DNA of 64,000 bases from Syngnathus acus. Its lineage: Eukaryota; Chordata; Actinopteri; Syngnathiformes; Syngnathidae. The stretch spans positions 682,001 to 746,000 of the forward strand of contig NC_051088.1 of NCBI RefSeq assembly GCF_901709675.1, given 5' to 3'. The translations under genes were made by a program, and so were the position numbers. A model generated the notes under the pieces. The model was given only the letters and a program-made list of their open reading frames with translations. It did no database searches and was not told the DNA's origin. This document shows, piece after piece, positions 55,576 through 64,000 of this stretch (the stretch's first letter is position 1; each line of letters opens with the position of its first letter).

Positions 55576-56030
55576 GAGGCTCCTTTTATACCCAATCATG
55601 GTACCCAATTAGCCTGATCACATGTGGGATGTCCCAAATAGGTGTTTGATGAGCTTTTCTCAGCTTTCTCTGTATTTTTTGCCACCTTTCCCAACTTCTA
55701 CTGGAAGTGTTGCAGCCATGAAATTCGAAGTTAATTATTATTTGGCAAAAAACAATTAAGTTTATCAGTTTGAACATTAAATATGTTCTCTTTGTAGTGT
55801 ATTCAATTGAATAGGGGTTGAGAAGGATTTTCAAATCGTTGTATTTTGGTTTTATTTACATATTACACAATTTCCCAACTTCAACCGAGTCCGGTTTGTA
55901 CAAAGTGCTGCTGCAAGGCTGCTCTCATGGGAAAGAAAATTTGATCACATTACACCAATATTAGCCAACTTACATTGGCTTCTGGTACATTTAAGATGTG
56001 ACTTCAAGGTTCTTCTATTAACCAATAAAT

Positions 56031-56330
56031 TAGGGGTGTCCAAACTTTTTGCAAGGAGGGCCATATTTAGTAACGTGAAGGGGCCCGGGGGCCAATATTT
56101 CCCGGGGGGACGTCCAGCGCTGTGCGTTCCCTTCTCTTTCGGGGGGGGGGGGGTTTGCTAGTGGGACGTCAAGCGCTTTGTGTGGCGGGCTCCATCTAGT
56201 GTGGAAACTGAGAAGTGCTCAAGCTGTTGTGCGGGCCACATTCAATTATGTTTTCAGAATTTGCTGCGGGCCAATAAAAACTGGCCCGCGGGCCGCAGTT
56301 GGCCCGCGGGCCGTAGTTTGGACACCCCTA
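56031..56330. mobile_element. hAT MITE, 300 bp, G/C-rich
   Basis: Ends TAGGGGTGTCCAAAC and GTTTGGACACCCCTA. Flanks caataaat (56023-56030) and ctataaat (56331-56338) make an 8-bp duplication with one mismatch. It contains a run of 14 G (about 56139-56152) and three GGCCCGCGGGCC-type palindromes near the right end. Inserted in L2 ORF2. Confidence 0.85.
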
Positions 56331-56470
56331 CTATAAATCTTTGCATGGCTTAGCGCCTTTATATCTCGTCGACCTAGTTGTTCCTTATGTTCCGTCTCGT
56401 AACCTCCGCTCGCAAAACGCTAGTCTTTTAATGACCCCGAGGGCCAAAAAAATGTCTGCAGGGTCTAGAG

Positions 56471-58787
56471 CAGGGGTCTCAGACTCGCGGCCCGCGGGCC
56501 AATTGCGGCCCTCAGGACAATGTTTTGTGGCCCCCTGCCTGAAATCAAATCTTTGTGTTAGTGCGGCCCGCGCATTTTTTCTCACATGCATCTGGGGGTT
56601 TTATATTTTTTAACACCTGTGGGCTCCCGTAGCTCAGGCTCGTGACAACAGCGCGAATTAGCAATTGGTCACTTTAACATGTTTGGATGAACAAGTGGAG
56701 GGAAAATATATCTTGTCACCTAGTGCTATACAGTTTTTGTCAGCCCCAGTCATGTCTTTTTCAAAACCTGTCGTGAAGAGAAAAATTGGCGATGAGCACA
56801 GACAACTTCAGGAGAAGTGGGAGACGGAATATTTTTTTGTTGAGCACAGGGGCATCCCAACGTGTCTAATATGCATGGATAAAGTTGCGGTGCACAAGGA
56901 GTATAACATCAGACGTCATTACTCAACTAAACATGCTGAGGAGTATGGAAAATACCTGGGAGATGAGCGAGAGGACCGGGTCACCAAACTTAAAACATGT
57001 CTACTGAGGCAACAAGATTTTTTCAAAAAAGCAAGCAAAGAGAGTGAAGCGGCTATCAAAGCTAGCTACGTGGTGAGTGAGATGATTGCTAAAGCAGGGA
57101 AGCCATTCAAAGACGGCGAGTTCATCAAACAGTGCATGTTACAGGCTGCAAGTATAGTCTGCCCGGAAAAAAAGGCTCAGTTTAGTAACATCAGCATTTC
57201 AGCCAACACAGTGGCAGAGCGCATTTCTGACATGCCAGGCAACATTTATGATCAACTGCGTGAGAAAGCTAAACATTTCCATTCATACTCACTTGCTCTT
57301 GATGAGAGCACAGACGTCACTGACACGGCGCAGCTCGCAATATACGTATGTCCGTGGCGTTGATAACAATTTTGAAGTTACGGAGGAGTTGCTCTCAGTG
57401 ATTGCAATGCATGGCCAGACCACTGCCCAGGAGATATTCCGCCAGATCTGTGATTCTATTTAGGATGCCGGCTTACAATGGAAGCGTTTGGCTGGAATAA
57501 CTACCGACGGAGCGCCGTCAATGACAGGGAGGGAAAACGGACTCGTGGCACTTGTTCAAAGGAAACTGGAAGAGGAGGGTGTGAAAGATGCCATTGCTCT
57601 GCACTGCATTATCCACCAGCAGGCTCTTTGCAGCAAGATCATGAGGTTTGACAATGTGATGTCTGACGTTGTGAAAATCATCAACCATATCAGATCCATG
57701 GCTTTAAAGCATCGGCAGTTCCGCGACTTTTTGGCGGAAATAGTCAGAATACGAGGACGTGCTCTACTTCACCGAGGTACGTTGGCTCAGCAGGGGGAAG
57801 GTCTTGAAGAGGTTTTTTGAGTTAAGAGCAGAAGTGAAAGCCTTCATGGAGAATGATGGGATGACTGTTCCTGTGCTAAATGATCCTAAATGTCTAATGG
57901 ACTTAGCTTTTCTTGTTGATGTCACACAGGAGCTGAATGTACTGAACAAGAAGTTACAAGGTCAGGACCAGCTTGTCAGTGCTGCATATGACAATGTCAG
58001 AGCATTCTCCAAAAAACTTGTTATGGAAAGCCCAGCTTTTCCAGACAAACCTCTGCCATTTCCCAGCATGCAAGGCACTCATGGATTCAGGCACAACATT
58101 CAGTGGTGAGAAGTATGCTGATACCATTGGAAAGCTACAGGAAGAATTTGATCAGAGGTTTGCAGACTTCAAGACACACAGAGCCACTTTTCAGATTTTT
58201 GCTGACCCCTTCTCCTTTGATGTGGAGGATGCCCCACCTGTCCTGCAGATGGAGCTAATTGACCTGCAGTGCAATACTGACCTCAAAGCCAAGTTCAGGG
58301 AGGTGAGTGGAAAAACAGTGGAGCTTGGACAATTTTTGAGAAAACTGCCCCCCACCTTCCCTGAGCTTTCCAGGATGTTCAAGCGGACCATGTGCCTTTT
58401 TGGCAGCACCTATCTGTGTGAAAAGCTCTTCTCCACAATGAACTTCAATAAGTCAAAGTTCAGGTCCAGACTTAAAGATGAGCACCTTAAAGCCATACTG
58501 AGGGTCTCAGTTGCCTCCTCCCTCAAGCCAAATGTGGCTCAGCTGTGTGAGAGGAAGCGCTGCCAAGTCTCTGGCAGCAAGGATTAGGAAGAAGTAAATG
58601 AAGCCTATGTTCTGAAGAACTGTTCATGTTCTGCATGTTCTGACTTGTTAAGATTGAGAAGATTGGTTCAGTTGACCTTTTATTTTTAATACTTGAAGCC
58701 TTTTTTTTGTGGAATACTTGCTGCGGCCCAGCCTCACCCAGACTCTACCTCCAGCGGCCCCGAGGTAAGTTGAGTTTGAGACCCCTG
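56471..58787 (+). mobile_element. hAT family 2, copy 2, complete
   Basis: Ends CAGGGGTCTCAGACTCGCGG and GAGTTTGAGACCCCTG, with a perfect 8-bp duplication gtctagag (56463-56470 and 58788-58795) in L2 ORF2. At 2317 bp it is the best preserved hAT of the window. The element at 32859 is a second, inverted and degraded copy. Confidence 0.93.
56665..58587 (+). pseudogene. hAT family 2 transposase, BED-finger type
   Basis: BED finger: QEKWETEYFFVEHRGIPTCL, ICMDKVAVHKEYNIRRHYST, KHAEEY. Core: ISANTVAERISDMPGNIYDQ, SYSLALDESTDVTDTAQLAI (first catalytic Asp), LAGITTDGAPSMTGRENGLV (second Asp), IALHCIIHQQALCSK. C-terminal dimerisation: STYLCEKLFSTMNFNKSKFR, LKDEHLKAILRVSVAS. The layout equals ZBED/GTF2IRD2-like transposases. 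Frameshifts near 57355, 57765 and 58095 and a TAG at 57461-57463 inactivate it. About 640 codons in total. Confidence 0.92.
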
Positions 58788-58817
58788 GTCTAGAGCATTT
58801 TCTATTCGGGCTCCAGA

Positions 58818-58870
58818 GCTTGGGTGTCACCTAACCACCTCCCCGCTAGGTGGTTAGGTGACACCCAAGC
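58818..58870. repeat. 53-bp perfect fold-back inside L2 ORF2 end
   Basis: Two 23-bp arms (GCTTGGGTGTCACCTAACCA then CCT) are perfectly complementary around the loop ccccgct. It interrupts the expected coding of the L2 C terminus right after FSIRAPEL. It could be a minimal MITE or a replication-born inverted duplication. Confidence 0.85.
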
Positions 58871-59279
58871 TAACAGCGGCTGTCTGGATTCTCGTGGACC
58901 AATCAAGAAGAGGGAACTGAAGCGGATTACCTCCCCTCGAAGATACTTCCAGGACAATCGAGGGCACCTCCTGCAGTTCTTCGCTTTGTATTGGACATCC
59001 ACTTTTTCTTAGATTTTTTTATATTATGTATTTTATGTGCCCTCTCTGCATCCATTGCAGCCTGGTGATCCTGAAAGGGGGATCCTCCCATCTGTGGTCC
59101 CTTCTCACGGTTTCTCATTTTTCCCCTAGTAGGGTTTTTTTTAGTTTTTCCTTGCCCTCTTGGGAGCTTAAGATCAGGGGATGCTTTGAGAATAATTGTC
59201 AATTTGTTTTGTATATGTGAACCCCTTTGAGACTGCTTGTGATTTAGGGCTATATAAATAAACTTGACTTGAAACTTGA

Positions 59280-60449
59280 CTTGACTATCGCAATATTACA
59301 GCCAATAAACTTGAACAATATGGTATTATATGGAGTGCTTTGAACTCGGTCGAAAGTTATATAAGTAACAGCAGTATGTGAAAATGGGTCAATATACATC
59401 TTCATGTTTAAAAAAATTCGGTGGTGTCCCGTAGGGACATAGTATAGTATAGTATACATTTTGGGGCCCAATACCATACTATAGTATAGTATTGGGCCCC
59501 AAACTGTTCAATCTTTACATAAATAACCTACTATGTATATGAAAATGGGTCAATATACATCTTCTGTTCAATCTTTATCATCTTTTGAAGTTATTAAAAA
59601 TTGTATTTTTCGCTGATGATTCAAATATGTTTTGCTCAAGGGAAAATTTAGAATAACTTTTAAATTTGATGGATATGGAAATGAAAAAGAAACATGATTT
59701 GATTCTAATAAATTAACACTTAATTTCAGTAAAACCAAACTCGTGATTTTTGGTAAACATTGCAAACTAACTGATGTTCAAATACAAATAGATGGAACCA
59801 TTATTGAAATAATACAAAACAATAAAATTTCTTGATGTAATTGTAGCTGACCCTATAGATTGAAAAGATCATATTAAATACATTAAACACAAACTGGCAT
59901 AAAATATCTCAATCTTGTATAAGGCAAAGTGTTTATAAACTATAATATATAGTTATTTGATATCACCATGTCTAAGCTATTGCTCAGAGACATGGGGAAA
60001 CAACTATAAAAGCTCAATATTACAAATCACTTACTTACAGAAAAAGGCCATTAGAATTAGAAATGAATCTGATTATCTTGACCACACTAATGTTTCTTTT
60101 AAATATCAGATACTCAAGTTCAAGGACCTTGTAGATTATCAAACTGGTCAAACTATGTTCAAAGTGCAGCAAAACGTTTTGCTTAAAAACATTAAAAAGC
60201 ATTTTCATCAATAATACAGTGGTTACAAAGGAATAATGAGGGTAAAATTTCTGTACCCAAATACAGGTTAACAATGAAAAGTTTTTGTCTCTCCGTTGCA
60301 AGTGTTAAACTCTGGAATAGCATGATGACATTTAAAAATTAATTTAAATAATTGACACAGAATGAGTTATGAACACAATGAAATTAATTACTTAAAATGT
60401 GTTTGCTCTTTTTTTCTGTACAAGTGTTTTTACTTTGTTACAGGTAGTA
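59280..60449 (+). pseudogene. LINE X reverse transcriptase, C-terminal part
   Basis: Resumes from 49110. In broken frames: YVKMGQYTSSCLK, GVP-GH, LGPKLFNLYINNL, VFFADDSNMF-like sequence near 59603, KLTLNFSKTKLVIFGKHCKL (59710), ISPCLSYCSETWGNNYKSSI (59957-), LQKKAIRIRNESDYLDHTNV and QTGQTMFKVQQNVLLKNIKK. A local duplication of about 60 bp (GTATATGAAAATGGGTCAAT) and a hairpin lie at 59370-59570. A pogo-type element interrupts the 3' end. Confidence 0.8.
59461..59502. repeat. Inverted repeat TTGGGGCCCAATAC
   Basis: 14-bp perfect arms around catactatagtata, with ATAGTATAGTAT runs beside it. It sits in the RT at GVPQGS...LGPKLF and is accompanied by a direct duplication of flanking LINE sequence. 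This is a template-switch type scar. Confidence 0.8.
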
Positions 60450-61544
60450 TCTTAATTTCCGGACTATAAACCGCACCTGATTATAAACCGCACGAGCAAA
60501 AATTAGGGGAAAAGGCACCGTACTAAAAGCCGCATGTGCATGCGAGTTATTTACGGTTTATTTACGTACACAGAAAGCCTTTTTAAAGTTTTTTTAAACC
60601 TTAACATTTCTTTCCAAACACTGCCTGTGACCCGGCAGTAATACCGCAGCAACACGGAAGTAACACAGCACTAATAGGGTTGGATAAAAAAAAAAAACAT
60701 ACTGGTAAAAGTCACTGAGACGCGGCGGTAACAAAGTCGCAACACGGTAGCACAGGACTAACAGGGCTGGTTAAAAGAAATACCAGTATAAGTCATTTAG
60801 AGCCGTCTTCATCTTCCTCCTGTGCACTGAAACCATCGAAGTCTTCCTCCTCAGTGTTGGATTGGAATAGCGTCAGATATATTTCGCCACACACTTTCTC
60901 AGTCTCTCTTTCATTGTCGCTTTTATGCATTTCTTCTAGCATTTTCCATGATGAGGGTCTGTTCATGTTAATTTTATTCATGCACAAAGCGCTAAATTAC
61001 ATTAAACTAGCGAGCTACACATATAGCTCCAGAGTAGACGTGACCGGGAAATAAAGAAAGAAAAGAGTGACGCAACAAGATGTCATCAACAATAACCCAG
61101 TGCCCCCTAGTGACCGAAAGAGACCTCTACAGTGTATGACCAGCTGTAGTTCCTACGTTAAGAGCCAAATCGACTGCCTTTAACTTAAAAGCGGCATCAT
61201 ATGCATTTCTTTTGTTCCCCATCATGAGGGTTTGTGGATAAAAGCTTCCTTTCTTCAGTAATGTCTGTCTTGATCTCGTTCTGTCTCTTCTTTGTGTCAA
61301 TTATACGGCACTATTTGCCTGGCGGATGGGCATGCGATCAACACACCACTCTTCTCCCCAGTAATCGTGTCACATATCCCTCCGCTCAACAAAGCCGTGC
61401 CGCACCACAGCCTTTTTACAAGTGTATAAGTAATCAAGTCATCGCAAAAATCATGAAAAATCCATAGATACGCCGCACCGGACAACAAGGCGCAGAGTTC
61501 AAAACTTGAGCAAAAAGTAGCGGCTTATAGTCCGGAAATTACGG
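60450..61544 (-). mobile_element. Pogo-type non-autonomous element
   Basis: The right end is the inverse of CCGTAATTTCCGGACTATAA, followed by TA (61545-61546). The left end is decayed (TCTTAATTTCCGGACTATAA). The minus-strand frame 60793-60987 reads an acidic tail, SNTEEEDFDGFSAQEEDEDG, like the C terminus of pogo-type transposases. No DDE domain remains. Subterminal GATTATAAACCGCAC repeats on the left. Confidence 0.75.
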
Positions 61545-61546
61545 TA

Positions 61547-61745
61547 ACTAAAAATGTTAAATTTCAAATTGGATAGGGAGTGGGACTAAAGTCCTACTTC
61601 TTCCCAATCCTTTTCAGGTGTGTAAACTTGCACCTCTGATCCTTATGTGCTGTATATTGTATTTTGTTTGTACCTAGTCTCATGCAAAGTCATAATTTAC
61701 ATGACTTTGATTTATTAATTTATTGTTTGAAACAAATAAATTCAG
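61547..61745 (+). mobile_element. LINE X 3' UTR and tail
   Basis: The continuation of LINE X after the pogo-type element: GGGAGTGGGACTAAAGTCCT, CTTCTTCCCAATCC and TTTGAAACAAATAAATTCAG, with the tail TCATTCATTCA. 61746-61866 is ordinary intron leading to the acceptor of exon D. Confidence 0.7.
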
Positions 61746-61866
61746 TCATTCATTCAATGTGAGAGATAATCCAGATTACGTCCATGGCAGTCACTCATAA
61801 ATGAGCATGCCTGCATGCACACATCCATTTCTGTGTGTATGCTTGAATGACACACGTGTGTGGCAG

Positions 61867-61986
61867 GCATCCCAGTGCTCTATTGGTTCTCCAGAAGAAT
61901 GACACTGTGGGGCACCATTTCCTTCAACCTTGCTGTCTTCATCAACCTCATCATCGCCTTCTTCTACCCATATGATTCAGGACAAG
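61867..61986 (+). CDS. itpr3: itpr3 exon D (S1 helix)
   Basis: The exon is 120 bp. The acceptor is GTGTGTGGCAG and the donor is GTGCCA. With the A of exon C the first codon is Ser, then IPVLYWFSRRMTLWGTISFN and LAVFINLIIAFFYPYDSGQ. The hydrophobic stretch ISFNLAVFINLIIAFFYPY is transmembrane helix S1 of the channel. WFSRRMTLWG fits type 3 best. It ends on one base (G). Confidence 0.96.
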
Positions 61987-62071
61987 GTGCCATTGAGCAT
62001 TCTCAGTTGATGTGTCATGTCCTGTTTGTATAGCCAGAAGCTTATCTCCTCCCCCTACTCCACCTTACCAG

Positions 62072-62247
62072 CTGGAGCCATCGATGACTCTCTGCTATTG
62101 ATGCTGTTCTGGGTTCTGACCGGGCTTTCCATGCTGGCCTTGCTCTCTCAGCGCTATGGCCTCCAGCCGCTGACTTTAGCGCTCATCCTGAGGTCTATCT
62201 ACCACCTGGGTATCGGGAACACACTCATCCTTCTAGGCACGCTCAAT
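62072..62247 (+). CDS. itpr3: itpr3 exon E (S2 helix)
   Basis: The exon is 176 bp. The pyrimidine-rich acceptor CTACTCCACCTTACCAG was chosen because G from exon D plus CT gives Ala and keeps the frame; the 85-bp intron is of normal small size. It reads AGAIDDSLLLMLFWVLTGLS, MLALLSQRYGLQPLTLALIL and RSIYHLGIGNTLILLGTLN. The donor is GTAAGA. This is helix S2 with the following loop and matches the type 3 receptor (ALILRSIYxLGIG). The alternative start upstream at 62017 would run through an in-frame TAG from exon D. Confidence 0.94.
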
Positions 62248-64000
62248 GTAAGACCACCCAAATCATGTCTGATAAAAGACTGCAAAAAGTCTAATGTGCC
62301 TAATCTGACCGTATACAGTCCCCTCCAAAGACAAGGTCATTTCCTTTGTTGTTTTGTTTACCAAAGACATTTAGGTTTCAGATTAAAAGATGAATGAGAC
62401 AAAAGTTTAGAAGTCCAGCTTTTAATTAATGGCATTCACATCCAGTTATGTTAAACTGATGACAGAGCACCTTTTGTTTGAACCCACCCACTTTTAGAGT
62501 GAGTGATAGTATTGGAATATGCGACTTTTTCAAGTTGCTCAGGTGTTGGCTTTTAGATTATTCTTAAAAATTTAGTTTTTTACTTCGAGTTTTACCTATG
62601 AGAAGTGCATTTGCTGTTTAAGAGTATTTCACTCCCAACCAGACTCTTGCTCCACCCATCAGTAAAATTTGAAAACGCCGCTCAAAGGGGACGTTGCCTG
62701 GAGGACCATTGGATGGGCAGGGAGGAGAGGGTTGTACTGGCTGTGATCTAATTAATATATATACTTTGACAAACTATACCAAATAAACTAATCAAAGCCA
62801 TGCTACTTAATCACTCACCTGAAAATCAATATAAAGATGTTTTGAAACGCTACTATTCCAACTCCAACTCGCTACGGAGGTGTGTACAAAACTGAGCCAC
62901 TTGTATGCCGTAAATAAATACAAACACTAGATGGCTTATGGGTGCTATGAGCCAATATGAAGTGACCTCATCAGAGGGTGGCCATCTTGTACAGGGCTAC
63001 TAGATCACTCATAATCTTACAGTCAATGGAGCACGGACCTTGAAATAGCTGGAAATTGCTTAACTCTTTTCAAACGGCTTGGTTTGTCAAATAAACGCCA
63101 GAAATGTAGTTTCAAAAAATGTACTATTCAAGTATTAAAGGGATGTTAAACCGAGGATGGTTCACTTTTCACTAACTACCTCAGTTCATGTATTTTTTTA
63201 TCAGGAAAATGAAATTTATTTTATCCATTCATTTTGGAGGAATAATGAAACAAAGAATACCTTAAAACGCGCACTTTTAATGAGGAATAGGGCCACGCAC
63301 CTCTTCCCTCCATGTCTTGGTTGATGACGTCACGGTAGGAAGCGATCACAATTTCCCCATTGTAAATCATTGTAGACCATTGCTTAAAATGTCCAAAATC
63401 AGTTGTCAAGTGGTACCAAAATTTGCATGGTTATCTGTACTTATGACTACTTCAACATATCACAAGGATTAGCCTCTCGGTGGCTGATTTAAAAGAAACG
63501 GGTAGCCTCTCCGCAGCTGAAGTGCCTTGTCATGTCTATTTCCTTTCTCCAGTCACCAACATACGCAAACATGACGCGTTCCGAGTGGCTTAATGTATGC
63601 AGAATTGTACATATGTTGTTATATAGTCAATTAAAATTGGTAAGGGTTCATTTGACTTACATTTACCCTAAGTCCACGTATGGGGTACAAACTGTGCTGC
63701 CTATCCAAACAGCCACACTCAGCTGAAGGGTCGGCCTCTTCTCTGGAAGTCTGATACTCCCAAATTTTCCAACAAAACAACCTGCGGGCGTTGCGACAAG
63801 ATCCGGGTCGAGGCTCCTGGCTGAGTCAGGCTTCTGGTTGCAATGCTTGAGCACTTTCTTTGTTGCCTGGATTACTTTGAAGTGATAATTTGGTGCGTTG
63901 TCATAGCCTGGAAATCCAGTCATCGCTGTACCAATGACTGAGTCTGGTCATAATCAAGCACATTTCTGAGGCGAGGTAAACCTGAGCAAACAGACAATAA
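62248..64000 (+). other. itpr3: itpr3 intron after exon E, with dispersed repeats
   Basis: No further exon is found; the next expected segment (LTNKIVF...) is not present. Repeat-like parts are 62630-63010 (GGTGGCCATCTTGTACAGGG), 63080-63200 and 63668-63728 (shared with 46120-46230). A minus-strand frame of 86 codons (63663-63923) is unrecognised and probably chance. Confidence 0.65.

Larger units (their letters stand above)
53921..55898 (-). mobile_element. Tc1-like transposon family a, copy 2
   Basis: Ends CAAACCGGATTCGGTTGAAG at 53921 and the inverse (one mismatch, GAGTCCGG) at 55898. Perfect TA flanks (53919-53920 and 55899-55900) lie in the L2 sequence. It is the same family as 16801-18353 but inverted. 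The extra 390-bp block at 55089-55478 explains its greater length of 1978 bp. Confidence 0.93.
49120..59277 (+). mobile_element. L2-type LINE, full length, split by four DNA elements
   Basis: It starts after a poly-T stretch near 49120 (TACTCCACTCGGATTCACTC) and ends in TATAAATAAACTTGACTTGA at 59277. Own sequence: 49120-52723, 53753-53918, 55901-56030, 56331-56470, 58796-59277. Insertions: pogo (52724), Tc1 (53921), hAT MITE (56031) and hAT (56471), each with its target duplication. It is inserted in LINE X right before the catalytic KAFD codons. ORF1 carries an esterase-like domain, ORF2 endonuclease and RT. Confidence 0.88.

Noticed and set aside
62017-62071. Start of exon E at 62033 (TAG|CC) or at ATG 62017
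   Set aside because: These do not match the one-base overhang of exon D, or they require reading through TAG. The acceptor at 62070-62071 restores phase and similarity.
63663-63923. 86-codon minus-strand frame as a gene
   Set aside because: No recognisable domain, overlaps a dispersed repeat, and no splice or promoter signals seen.

Overview
This is a piece of a fish (teleost) nuclear genome, and a percomorph is likely. The only host gene I can support is itpr3, the type 3 inositol 1,4,5-trisphosphate receptor, on the + strand. Five consecutive exons are visible: 20520-20603, 20685-20795, 28522-28714, 61867-61986 and 62072-62247. Their splice phases fit each other exactly. They encode the linker before the channel, the conserved pre-S1 domain, S1 and S2. 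The window starts in one itpr3 intron (more than 20.5 kb) and ends in another (at least 1.75 kb). A 7.7 kb and a 33 kb intron lie between. The assignment to teleosts rests on Rex3, Rex1/L2-like LINEs, fish-type Tc1 elements, tRNA-headed SINEs with TGGA tails, and a percomorph-type captured retroviral envelope.

Layout. 1-14.2 kb is a nest of mobile elements: an RTE fragment was split by a hAT element, which was split by a LINE, which was split by Rex3 and by an almost complete L1. The L1 in turn carries a 1.1 kb hAT-type insertion in ORF2. Target-site duplications mark four of these five insertions. 14.2-20.3 kb is a train of DNA transposons: a Tc1 half, a TA-flanked non-autonomous element, a hAT MITE, two nearly complete Tc1 elements, and two 68-bp palindromes. 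After itpr3 exons A and B, 20.9-28.2 kb is satellite-like: about 24 copies of a GTGTGAAGG...CCTTCACAC palindrome, tRNA-Lys-like units, a higher-order repeat carrying arrays of the ETS-type motif ACCGGAAGTG, and about 630-bp tandem units ending in a hairpin and CTAG. After exon C come a piggyBac element (28.9-32.2 kb) and a hAT copy (32.9-42.4 kb) split by a very young endogenous retrovirus (LTRs about 99.5% identical). Then follow LINE tails and pogo-like MITEs (42.5-47.9 kb). A second nest (48.0-61.7 kb) has a LINE split by an L2 that carries a pogo, a Tc1, a hAT MITE and a hAT. Exons D and E end the window.

How the parts relate. Except for itpr3, essentially all recognisable coding sequence is transposon-derived and mostly broken. 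Open frames that remain are the L1 ORF1, the L1 ORF2 halves on either side of one insertion, and a 166-aa DNA-binding-domain-only protein in a pogo deletion derivative (53026-53526), which could act as a transposition repressor. Four different TA-flanked element families share one 25-bp terminal pattern. No microbial genes, CRISPR arrays or functional RNA genes were found.
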